A stretch of DNA of 64,000 bases from an uncultured Syntrophobacterales bacterium (GTDB lineage Bacteria; Desulfobacterota; Syntrophia; Syntrophales; UBA5619), in NCBI GenBank assembly GCA_903928915.1, contig CAIYSL010000119.1, forward strand, positions 114,539 through 178,538, read 5' to 3'. Each line of letters opens with the position of its first letter. The stretch's first letter is position 1. Below the pieces are notes generated by a model, which saw only the letters and a program-made list of their open reading frames with translations, ran no database searches and had not been told where the DNA came from. Positions 38,809-46,182 of the stretch are shown here, one piece after another. Both the position numbers and the translations under genes were made by a program.

Positions 38809-39129
38809 ATGCCATTCATCGAGCTTGACCGCGCTCCCGAGCGGGAGATGTTCCCCGGGTTCCGGGCGCGGTTCGTCCATACGGAACGCACGACCCACGC
38901 CTTCTGGACCATCGCCGCGGGAGCAGAGCTGCCGGAGCACGCCCATCCGCACGAACAGGTGTCCACCGTCATCCGCGGCCGGTTCGAGATGACCGTCGAC
39001 GGCGAGACGCGGACCCTCGAACCGGGGAGCGTCTGCGTCATCCCTTCCGGGACGAAGCACCGCGGCCGGGCGCTCACGGACTGCTTCATCCTCGACGTCT
39101 TTTCCCCTATTCGCGAAGACTACCGATAA
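38809..39129 (+). CDS. small cupin-domain protein
   Basis: 106 residues forming one beta-barrel cupin. Motif 1 is GAELPEHAHPHEQVSTVIRG with two His and a Glu/Gln as metal ligands (about residues 43-60), and motif 2 is the GSVCVIPSGTKHRG region with a further His (about 80-88). It starts one base after def, so it is co-transcribed. The ligand or reaction is not predictable from sequence. Confidence 0.85.
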   Translation: MPFIELDRAPEREMFPGFRARFVHTERTTHAFWTIAAGAELPEHAHPHEQVSTVIRGRFEMTVDGETRTLEPGSVCVIPSGTKHRGRALTDCFILDVFSPIREDYR

Positions 39130-39196
39130 CGGCCCCCTACCCGGTCCCGAGCCCCAACAGGGCAGCGAAGGATCTGCGGATTGAATGGAGGAGTCC

Positions 39197-40243
39197 ATGG
39201 AAACAATCATCGACCTCAGAAGCGATACGGTAACGCGGCCGACCCCGGAGATGCGGGAGGCGATGAAGAACGCAATCGTCGGGGATGATATCCTGCGGGA
39301 TGATCCCACCGTCATCCGGCTCGAAGAGCTCAGTGCGGAGCTGTTCGGAAAGGAAGCGGCGCTCCTGACGATTTCCGGGACGATGAGCAACGAGATCGCG
39401 GCCATGATTTACGCGCGACCGGGGGATGAAATCATCGTGTTTTCCGAATCCCACATCTACAACCTGGAAACCGGGGGAATCTCCGCGTTATCGGGCGCCC
39501 AGCCGCGCCCCCTGCAGAGCGATTCGGGCGCCTACGACGCGGCGGAGCTCTGTCGGGCGATCATGCCCCCGGGGGTCCAGCGGGCCAGGACCCGATTGAT
39601 CTGCCTGGAGAACACCTTTCACCTGGACCGGGGGCTTGCCGTTGCAAAGGGCCGGTATGCGGAAACGATCGCCCTGGCCCGGAAGCATGGCATCCCCCTG
39701 TTCATGGACGGAGCGCGGATCTTCAATGCGGCCGCGGCGTTGAACACGACTGTGGCCGATCTGACGGGTTTCTGCGACTCCGTGGATGTCTGCCTGTGCA
39801 AGGGGTTGGCAGCGCCCCTCGGATCGCTGCTCATCGGTTCGAAGGATTTCATCGACGAGGCGCGGCGCATCCGGCAGAGGATCGGCGGCGGTATGCGGCA
39901 GGCGGGGGTGATCGCCGCCCCGGGCCTGATAGCCCTGACCAGGATGGCCGGGCGATTGGCGGAGGACCACGAGAACGCCGAACAGCTGCGCTCGGGTCTC
40001 GAGGGGCTGGGAATCCGTGTCGACCGGGGCGGGGTCCTGACCAATATCGTCAACCTGGATATCTGCCCCACAGGGTGGAAGGCGTCGCTGTTCGCGGATC
40101 GGCTGAGCGGGTCCGGCATCAAGGTCAAGGTCTGCGCGGAGCATACGCTCCGGATGGTGACTCACAACGATATCCAATCCCGGGACGTCGCGTTCGTCCT
40201 GGATAAGATCGGCAGCATGCTCCGGGAGCGGCCGCAGGCCTGA
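39197..40243 (+). CDS. ltaE: low-specificity L-threonine aldolase
   Basis: Start set at 39197 with GGAGG five bases upstream; 348 residues. A fold-type I PLP enzyme with the family start IDLRSDTVTRPTPEMREAM, the NTFHLDRG region and the PLP lysine in CLCKGLAAPLGS (Lys202). It cleaves L-threonine and related beta-hydroxy amino acids to glycine and an aldehyde. Beta-eliminating lyases share the fold, but the N-terminal signature favours aldolase. Followed by an amino-acid/dicarboxylate symporter, perhaps a functional pairing. Confidence 0.9.
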   Translation: METIIDLRSDTVTRPTPEMREAMKNAIVGDDILRDDPTVIRLEELSAELFGKEAALLTISGTMSNEIAAMIYARPGDEIIVFSESHIYNLETGGISALSGAQPRPLQSDSGAYDAAELCRAIMPPGVQRARTRLICLENTFHLDRGLAVAKGRYAETIALARKHGIPLFMDGARIFNAAAALNTTVADLTGFCDSVDVCLCKGLAAPLGSLLIGSKDFIDEARRIRQRIGGGMRQAGVIAAPGLIALTRMAGRLAEDHENAEQLRSGLEGLGIRVDRGGVLTNIVNLDICPTGWKASLFADRLSGSGIKVKVCAEHTLRMVTHNDIQSRDVAFVLDKIGSMLRERPQA

Positions 40244-40381
40244 ATCACGGAGGTATGCGTATCATCGGCTGCTGTTCGGCGAAAGACCCGGTGAAGGGAG
40301 GTGATGACTCAGGCTCGGGCGGCAATGGGGATGTTCGATGGGGCAACCGGCAGGTAACATTCACGAGGGAGGGAGAACGCA

Positions 40382-41536
40382 ATGGGGCTCATCATCAAGA
40401 TCGTCATAGGAATAATTGTGGGCATTCTTGCGGGCTTTTATGCGCCCATGCCGCTGATAAAAATCCTCGCCAGCATCGGATTCGTGCTGGGACAGTACAT
40501 CAAGTTCGTGATTCCTCTGCTTATCATCGCCTTTGTGGCCAAGGGTGTCGCCGAGTTCGGCAAAAAGGCCGGGAAGGCCCTGCTGCTGGGGCTTGTGCTG
40601 GCCTATTTTTCCACCATCTGCGCCGAACTGCTGGGCTTCACCGTGGCATCCACGTTTCTTCCCTATCTGGGCATCGCCCCGGGCTCGGTCGCCTCGGCGA
40701 TCAAGATCACCCCCTACCTACGCATCGAAATTCCGGCTGCCATCTCCATCATGGGGGCTCTGGTGTTCGCGATCATCCTGGGGCTGGGGATAACCCGGAT
40801 CAAGAGCCCCACCATCACGGGGTTCATCCAGGAATTCAACGGCATCATCGCCGATATGATCCGGCACGGGTTGATCCCCGTGTTCCCCTACTTCGTGGCC
40901 ACCGTATTCATGGAAATCACCGCCAAAGGGCAGTTGATCCCCACGATCAAGGCCTTCTTCATGGTCCTCTTGCTGATCATCCCGACACAATGGGTCTGGC
41001 TCGCCGTTCTGTACACCATCGCCGGCGTTTATACGGGCAAGAACGCCTTCTTCGTTTTTAAAACCATGCTGCCGGCCTACTTCACGGCGATGGGAACGAT
41101 GTCGAGCGCGGCGACGCTCCCCGTGGCCCTGGAATCCGCCCGCAAGGTCCCGTTTCTGAAGAAGGAGTCGGTCAATTTCTGCATCCCCCTGTTCAACATC
41201 GCCCATCTGCCGGGGGCCGCAGCTGCCATCACCATGTCCGCCATGGTCGTGACGATTCTGACGAAGGGGCAGACCCCGTCCCTGGAGGTGTTCCTGCCCT
41301 TCATCATCCTGCTCGGCTTCATCGAGGTGGCGGCGGTGGGCGTGCCGGGGGGCTCGGTCACGGCGGCCCTGGGCATCCTGGAGAGCACCCTGGGGCTGGA
41401 CCAGTCGGGTCTGGGGCTGATGGTCGCCCTGTTCATGATCCAGGATTCCTTCGGGACCGCCACAAACGTCGTCGGAGACGCGGCCTTGACGATGATCGTC
41501 GATAAGGCCATCGAGGTCGAAGAACCGCAGGCGTGA
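40382..41536 (+). CDS. dicarboxylate/amino acid:cation symporter (DAACS family)
   Basis: 384 residues with about eight transmembrane helices plus re-entrant hairpins, as in GltP/SstT. Helix 1 starts right after the start codon. The serine-rich HP1-type segment is GTMSSAATLPVALESA (about residues 240-255), and the C-terminal DSFGTATNVVGDAA region contains the conserved Asp and Asn of the substrate/Na site. It imports glutamate, serine/threonine or C4-dicarboxylates with Na+ or H+. The upstream threonine aldolase gene hints at amino-acid uptake; specificity is not determined. Confidence 0.88.
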   Translation: MGLIIKIVIGIIVGILAGFYAPMPLIKILASIGFVLGQYIKFVIPLLIIAFVAKGVAEFGKKAGKALLLGLVLAYFSTICAELLGFTVASTFLPYLGIAPGSVASAIKITPYLRIEIPAAISIMGALVFAIILGLGITRIKSPTITGFIQEFNGIIADMIRHGLIPVFPYFVATVFMEITAKGQLIPTIKAFFMVLLLIIPTQWVWLAVLYTIAGVYTGKNAFFVFKTMLPAYFTAMGTMSSAATLPVALESARKVPFLKKESVNFCIPLFNIAHLPGAAAAITMSAMVVTILTKGQTPSLEVFLPFIILLGFIEVAAVGVPGGSVTAALGILESTLGLDQSGLGLMVALFMIQDSFGTATNVVGDAALTMIVDKAIEVEEPQA

Positions 41537-41560
41537 TCTGAACGGTTCCTTTCCCCGCAC

Positions 41561-41589
41561 AAGCCGCCCCTCCCTGGGAGGGGCGGCTT
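41561..41589. terminator. bidirectional terminator hairpin between convergent genes
   Basis: Perfect 11-bp arms AAGCCGCCCCT and AGGGGCGGCTT around a 7-nt loop, 24 bp after the symporter stop and 6 bp after the M20 peptidase stop. There is no long T-run on either side. Confidence 0.7.
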
Positions 41590-41595
41590 CCGGAA

Positions 41596-42705
41596 CTACC
41601 GGGTGACGGCCTCGGTAACCAGGGCCTTGACGAATTTCGCCCCCAGCTCCAGCTGGGCGACGGGGATCCGCTCCTGCGGCGAGTGCGCGTTCTCCTCCCC
41701 CAGCCCCAGCCCCACGCAGGGAAGCCCCTTGGCATTGAAGACATTGGCGTCCATGCCGCCGCCGGAAGTCCAGAGCTGCGGCTCGATCCCCAGCAGGCGG
41801 GCAGCCCGAAAGGCGTTTACGATCGCCGGATGGGTTTCGTCGATCGTAAACGTCGTGAAGGGCTCCTCCCGCGTGACGCTCAGCCGGGCGCCCGCAGCGG
41901 CCGCCTCCTCCCGAAAGGCCCCCAGAACGGCCTGCACCTCAGCCTCCAGTTTCCCCGCATCGGTGCTCCGGACCTCGACGGCCACCTCGGCCCGGTCGGG
42001 AACGATGTTCCGCACCGTCCCCCCGTTGATCACCCCGACGTTCGACGTGGTGCGGCCATCGATGCGGCCGGTCCGCAGGCGGGCGATGGCCTTGGCCGCG
42101 GTGACGATCGCATTGATCCCCTTTTCGGGGGCGGTCCCCGCATGGGCGGCGAGCCCCTCCACCACCAGGTCGAGATCCACCTTGGAGGGGGCCTGGTTGA
42201 CGACGGTGCCCACGGGTCCGTCGCCGTCGAGGACGTAGCCGTAGTCGGCCGTAAGCGGCTCGGTCAGGTAGCTGACGCCGAAGAGCCCCACCTCCTCCTG
42301 GACGCTGAAGACCACCTCGAGCGGACCGCGGGGGGCCTGCTCGGCGAGCAGCTCCGACAGTGCCGCCATGATCATGGCGATCCCCGCCTTGTCGTCCGCC
42401 CCGAGGAGGGTCGCGCCGTTGCTGGCGATGACGCCGTCCTTGAGGACCGGGACCATCCCCTCGGTGGGGCCGACGGTGTCCATATGGGCGCAGAGCAGGA
42501 TGGTGGGACCGGGGGCGGTGCCGGGGACGCGGACGATGATGTTCCCCGTATCGCTGCCGCTCTGAGGGGCCGATTCGTCGACCGTTGCCGTCAACCCCAG
42601 CTGATTCAGCTTCCCGATCAGGTAGGCGGCCACCGGCGCCTCCCGGCGGGAGGGGCTGTTTATGGCGGCCAGGGCCAGAAATTCATCCACCGCATTGAGT
42701 ATCAT
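41596..42705 (-). CDS. M20 family metallopeptidase (PepT-like)
   Basis: ATG at 42705 chosen, with AGGA seven bases upstream; 369 residues. Zinc-binding segments are LLCAHMDTVGP (about residue 65), LGADDKAGIAM (about 100), the catalytic VQEEVGLFG (about 130), LDGDGPVG and the C-terminal His. A dimerisation lid domain lies in between (about 175-290). It resembles peptidase T-like aminotripeptidases acting in the cytoplasm. It converges with the symporter gene. Confidence 0.88.
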   Translation of the reverse strand: MILNAVDEFLALAAINSPSRREAPVAAYLIGKLNQLGLTATVDESAPQSGSDTGNIIVRVPGTAPGPTILLCAHMDTVGPTEGMVPVLKDGVIASNGATLLGADDKAGIAMIMAALSELLAEQAPRGPLEVVFSVQEEVGLFGVSYLTEPLTADYGYVLDGDGPVGTVVNQAPSKVDLDLVVEGLAAHAGTAPEKGINAIVTAAKAIARLRTGRIDGRTTSNVGVINGGTVRNIVPDRAEVAVEVRSTDAGKLEAEVQAVLGAFREEAAAAGARLSVTREEPFTTFTIDETHPAIVNAFRAARLLGIEPQLWTSGGGMDANVFNAKGLPCVGLGLGEENAHSPQERIPVAQLELGAKFVKALVTEAVTR

Positions 42706-42882
42706 CGCTTCGTCCTCGCTCGTTGTGCATCCTTCATTCATCCCCGCGGGGGTGCGGGCGTCCGTGCCGATAGCCCGGGAGCATACACAATTCCGGGGTG
42801 AATAGCGACCCCTTTCCCCGCCGCGGTGCCGGCGGGGATGGCGGGTGCGTGCCGACGGGCACCCCGAGGGATCGGCGGTGGT

Positions 42883-42910
42883 TTGACACCCGCCGAAAGA
42901 TTAGTATCAT
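42883..42910 (+). promoter_or_regulatory. sigma70 promoter of the HtrA-like gene
   Basis: TTGACA (42883-42888, perfect -35), 16-bp spacer, TATCAT (42905-42910, 5 of 6). The start codon is 36 bp downstream. Confidence 0.75.
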
Positions 42911-42945
42911 AAAGGCTGAGGAACTCATGCGAGAGGAACGATCCC

Positions 42946-43941
42946 ATGAACACCCTGCGCCTGCTAGTGGCTGCTACCCTGTTTTCCTTCTGCCTTCCCG
43001 GGCAATCCGCCGCCGCGATGAGCGCCGAGGAAGTGCTCAAGACCGTCGTCAAGGTGCGGACGACGATCTCCAAAGAGGCCGAGTCGGCCCGCACCCTCGG
43101 AACGGAACGGGAAGGAAACGGAGTGGTCATCGATTCCGACGGGACGATCCTGACGGCGGGGTATTTGATCAGGGATGCCAGGACCATCGAGGTGACGGCG
43201 CAGAACGGGGAGTCCGTCAGCGCCAGATTCGTGGCATACGATTTCAACACCGGGTTCGGTCTCGTGCGGGCGGAGAAGAACCTCGGCCTCGAGCCCATCC
43301 CGCTGGGGCAGTCGTCGGCGGTCAAGGCGGGTGATGCGATCCTCGTGGCCGCCCACGGGGGGGAAGCGGCCGTACAAGTCGCGCTGGTGGTCAGCCGCGG
43401 CGAGTTCGTCGGGTACTGGGAGTATCTCATCGACGAGGCGATCTACACGGTCCCGGCCCACGGCAGGTACGGCGGCGCGGCGCTGATCGATTCCGACGGG
43501 CGATTGGTGGGAATCGCATCCCTGCTGACGCAGGTCCTGGTGCCGGAATTCGGTCTCATCTCCTGCAACGTTTCCATTCCGATCGACCTGCTCCGGCCGA
43601 TCCTCGCCAGCCTGCTGCGGACGGGCCGGTCCGGACAGGCGCCGCGGCCCTGGCTGGGGATCAACGCCCAGGAAGCCCACGGCCGCATCTTCCTCACCCG
43701 GGTCGTCCCGGGAAGCCCCGCCGAGAAGGCGGGGTTGAAACCCGGGGACATCTTCCTCACCGTTGCGGGAAAGGAGATAACCGGACTGGCCGATTTCTAC
43801 CGCAAGGTATGGGCGACCGGCACGGCGGGCGCGCAGATCCCGCTCGGGGTCCTCCAGGGGGTCAGGGTCCGGGAGATCAAGGTGCGTTCCCTGGACCGCT
43901 CCTGGCACGCCGTCCCTCCCCGGGGGGACGTGACGCTGTAA
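42946..43941 (+). CDS. HtrA-like PDZ pseudoprotease, exported
   Basis: 331 residues: Sec signal peptide (about 1-23), a trypsin-fold domain (about 30-205) and one PDZ domain (about 225-320, RVVPGSPAEKAGLKPGDIFLTVAGKEI). Aligned with DegP-type enzymes, all three catalytic residues are replaced. The His position in ILTAGYLI is Tyr73, the Asp position in NTGFGLV is Gly103, and the nucleophile Ser in the GNSGG motif is Tyr175 (GRYGGAAL). The fold landmarks around each site are kept, so this is a preserved non-catalytic scaffold rather than a decayed gene. It has its own strong promoter and converges with the msr operon. A chaperone or binding role in the periplasm is inferred. Confidence 0.85.
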   Translation: MNTLRLLVAATLFSFCLPGQSAAAMSAEEVLKTVVKVRTTISKEAESARTLGTEREGNGVVIDSDGTILTAGYLIRDARTIEVTAQNGESVSARFVAYDFNTGFGLVRAEKNLGLEPIPLGQSSAVKAGDAILVAAHGGEAAVQVALVVSRGEFVGYWEYLIDEAIYTVPAHGRYGGAALIDSDGRLVGIASLLTQVLVPEFGLISCNVSIPIDLLRPILASLLRTGRSGQAPRPWLGINAQEAHGRIFLTRVVPGSPAEKAGLKPGDIFLTVAGKEITGLADFYRKVWATGTAGAQIPLGVLQGVRVREIKVRSLDRSWHAVPPRGDVTL

Positions 43942-44060
43942 AAGGAGGCGCGCCGCGGCATGGCGCGTCCACGTCGCGCCAGCGAAGGCAACCGGTACGG
44001 ACGCGCGACCGACGAGAACGTCTGCCTCGGGATCAAGGACCTCTCGCCGTTGGCCGGTGA

Positions 44061-44930
44061 TCAGATCCTGCACCCCGTTCTTCCGGGTCTCCTGCCCACG
44101 ATACCCGACAGCCGCTCGCCGGCTTTGGGCGACAGTCCCAGCCCCGGAAGGTCGGCCTTCAGGTCGGCGAGCGTGCCGTAGCCGTCGAGATATCCGTTGA
44201 TGCGGGCCGCCGCCGTTGAATCGACGAAATCCCGTTCCGACGGGTAGATGGCGGTGAGCTCCCGGAGGATGTCCCGTTCCGAGCGGAGACTGTACTTCTG
44301 ATGATAGCCTTCGGCCCGGTAGAATTCGCCGGCGGTGCGGATCTCCGTGACGATCGCGCTTTTTGTCCTGGCCGCTTCGCGATCCCGCGACTGGACCGCC
44401 AGCCGTTTCTGCTCATCGTCGTGGGTGAATATGATCGACATGTACTGTCTCGACCATGACGGGACCGTGGCATTGTGGCTGTCCCAGAAAACGTCCAGCA
44501 GCTGTTCGTAGGAGATCGCCGCCGGGTCATAATCGACCTGGATGGTCTCCGTATGGTCTCCCAGATTGTGATAGGTGGGGTCCTTCTTCTTCCCGCCCGC
44601 GTATCCGACACGGGTGCGGACCACCCCCTTGAGACTCCCGTACCGGGAGTCCGGACCCCAGAATCACCCCAGGGCAAAGGTCGCCGTCCGGGTCCCCGCC
44701 GGGGCGGCGACGTCGATCGGCGGCCTCGCGGCGCGGGGCGCGGATCCCGCCCCTGCCCGCTCGTTTCCCCTTCCTTCCCGGGAAAAGGCATTTTCGCATG
44801 CCTGGAGAATCGGAGCCAATCCCAGGCAGGCGATCCCGATCCCCTTCAGGAAGATCCGCCGGCTCAGGCAGCCGCCGTCCCGGCCCCACTGACCATACCC
44901 GGTCGGAGGCAATATCCTCGCGTGTTCCAT
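44061..44930 (-). CDS. msrA: selenoprotein methionine-S-sulfoxide reductase MsrA, Tat-exported lipoprotein (UGA = Sec89)
   Basis: ATG at 44930 with AGGAGG seven bases upstream; 289 residues if the in-frame TGA (complement of 44664-44666) is read as selenocysteine. The UGA falls exactly at the MsrA catalytic position: TATFALG-U-FWGPDSRYG in place of the usual GCFWG. After it come the normal family motifs RTRVGYAGG, TEVIQV-like TETIQVDYDP and EGYHQKY, and a C-terminal resolving Cys (about 287). The N-terminus has a Tat motif SRRIFLK (residues 23-29), a hydrophobic stretch and a LQAC lipobox (Cys45), so the enzyme would be anchored in the envelope. A bSECIS-like hairpin starts 12 nt after the UGA. 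It is downstream of msrB by 113 bp. Read conventionally, the gene would appear as two broken pieces. Confidence 0.88.
44633..44651 (-). promoter_or_regulatory. bSECIS-like hairpin of msrA
   Basis: Beginning 12 nt after the UGA, GACTCCC pairs perfectly with GGGAGTC around GGTAC. The loop starts 19 nt after the UGA and has G at its first two positions (or GTA if the G-C closes). This fits the bacterial SECIS model as I know it: apical loop of 3-14 nt, G in its first two positions, 16-37 nt from the UGA. Confidence 0.8.
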
Positions 44931-45043
44931 CTTCAAACCTCCTGTTAGTCGTTTCGCCGTTCATCCGCCAGCGCCGGCGTGCACGCTATCCGGCATGGCT
45001 GAGACTTCCCGCGTCCGGGCGGCGCCGCCCGGGAGCGTCAGGT

Positions 45044-45568
45044 TCATTTTTTCATAAACAGGTTTAAATACTTGCCGTATCCGGCTTTTACCAGGTCCTC
45101 CTTCGGAATGAACCGCATCGCTGCGGAGTTCATGCAGTACCTGAGCCCCGTAGGCGGCGGCCCGTCGTTGAACACGTGGCCGAGGTGGGAGTCGGCGTGT
45201 CTGCTCCTGACCTCGGTCCGCACACCGAACCAGCTTCGATCCTCCTTCTCTACGATATTGCCCGGCTCGAGGGGTTTGGTGAAGCTGGGCCAGCCGGTAC
45301 CGGAGTCGTACTTGTCGAGGGAACTGAACAGCGGCTCCCCGGAGACGATATCCACATAGATGCCCGCCCGATGGTCGTTCCAGTATCCGTTCTGGAACGG
45401 CGGTTCCGTTCCCTCCTGCTGTGTGACGGTATACTGCAGGGGGGTCAGACTCTTCTTCAATTCGGCCTTCGCCGGTTTCTTATAGGCGCCCTCCGCAGCC
45501 CCTGCACCGGCCTGCACAGCCAGCAGCGACAGGATGGCCAGTACCGGCATGATCATTTTCCGAACCAT
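45044..45568 (-). CDS. msrB: exported methionine-R-sulfoxide reductase MsrB
   Basis: 174 residues with a Sec signal peptide (about 1-25) and the full MsrB domain: [47 protein letters not shown]. The catalytic Cys is Cys145, and the His/Asn/Arg partners are visible. The zinc-binding CxxC pairs of many MsrBs are absent (GEPLFSS where Cys is often seen). It reduces methionine-R-sulfoxide in periplasmic proteins. AAGGAG lies upstream of the start. It lies between the Sec-HMA gene (81 bp) and Sec-msrA (113 bp), so the operon covers both sulfoxide epimers. Confidence 0.94.
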   Translation of the reverse strand: MVRKMIMPVLAILSLLAVQAGAGAAEGAYKKPAKAELKKSLTPLQYTVTQQEGTEPPFQNGYWNDHRAGIYVDIVSGEPLFSSLDKYDSGTGWPSFTKPLEPGNIVEKEDRSWFGVRTEVRSRHADSHLGHVFNDGPPPTGLRYCMNSAAMRFIPKEDLVKAGYGKYLNLFMKK

Positions 45569-45649
45569 GGTTCTCTCCTTTCTTCCTCTTGCCCGTGCAT
45601 CCCCGGAGCATGCGGAAGAACGCAGCCCCGGGACTCCTGCACGCGGCAG

Positions 45650-45964
45650 CTATTCCCCCGGAGAAGATCCCCGCAGGGTCTCCAGGTAGGTCCCTCCCCT
45701 CCTGAGCGCCTCCTCCATCTGCTTCACGGTGATCCGAGAACGATCGTAGAGCACCGTGTTCACCTCCCTAGAGCCCTTCCAGCCCGACGTAACCTTCTTC
45801 ACCCCCGGGAGCCCTTCCAGGGCTGCCTTGCCTACATCGTATCAGGCGACCCCGAAGACCGCCGTAGCGTCATGCGGTTCCGGGGGGCCGGGAGCCGCAT
45901 GCCCGATGCGCAGGAATAACAACAGCCCCAGTGCCAGAACATACGCGGTGTACCGATGGTTCAT
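45650..45964 (-). CDS. putative exported HMA-fold selenoprotein (UGA = Sec41)
   Basis: Not a recognised named gene. Translating through the in-frame TGA (complement of 45842-45844) gives 104 residues: a Sec signal peptide (about 1-23), then one heavy-metal-associated (HMA) type beta-alpha-beta-beta-alpha domain. After the UGA, YDVGKAALEGLPGVKKV and NTVLYDRSRITVKQMEEAL match the HMA helix 1-strand 2 and strand 3-helix 2 pattern. The UGA aligns with the second Cys of the usual GMxCxxC loop; the first Cys position is Gly38, so the motif is GxxU. It is therefore unlikely to bind metal as a CxxC pair and more likely redox-active. AAGGAGGAG lies upstream of the ATG. A bSECIS-like hairpin follows the UGA. 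It is first in the msr operon. Confidence 0.75.
45807..45827 (-). promoter_or_regulatory. bSECIS-like hairpin of the HMA selenoprotein gene
   Basis: AGCCC pairs with GGGCT around a TGGAA loop, extended below a C-C mismatch by GG/CC. The loop begins 22 nt after the UGA and has G at its second position. The stem is shorter than that of msrA but fits the bacterial SECIS description. Confidence 0.6.
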
Positions 45965-46051
45965 GGTGGCTCGTCTCCTCCTTCCCGATCGGCCATTCAC
46001 CGGACGGGCGGCCGGGAAGCCGCTTTCGTGCTCCGGTGTCCATACGGCCCT

Positions 46052-46105
46052 AATCTACGGGGGAAAGATCACGATTTCATCACGGAACGATAACATTTCT
46101 GTAAC
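46052..46105 (-). promoter_or_regulatory. four 11-bp direct repeats plus -10: predicted OmpR-family operator of the msr operon
   Basis: On the minus strand four consecutive 11-mers start with GTTAC, GTTAT, GTGAT and GTGAT (46105 down to 46062), each exactly 11 bp apart, the spacing typical of PhoB/OmpR-type half-sites. A TAGATT -10-like hexamer (complement of 46052-46057) follows. The first gene of the operon starts 88 bp downstream of the -10. The two-component genes lie directly upstream. Confidence 0.65.
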
Positions 46106-46182
46106 CGCATCTGTCCGGGAGCCTCATGGTTATGCAGGAGCGGCAATGACCGCTGTGTGCAGGGAGACAGAATGGCAGTATG

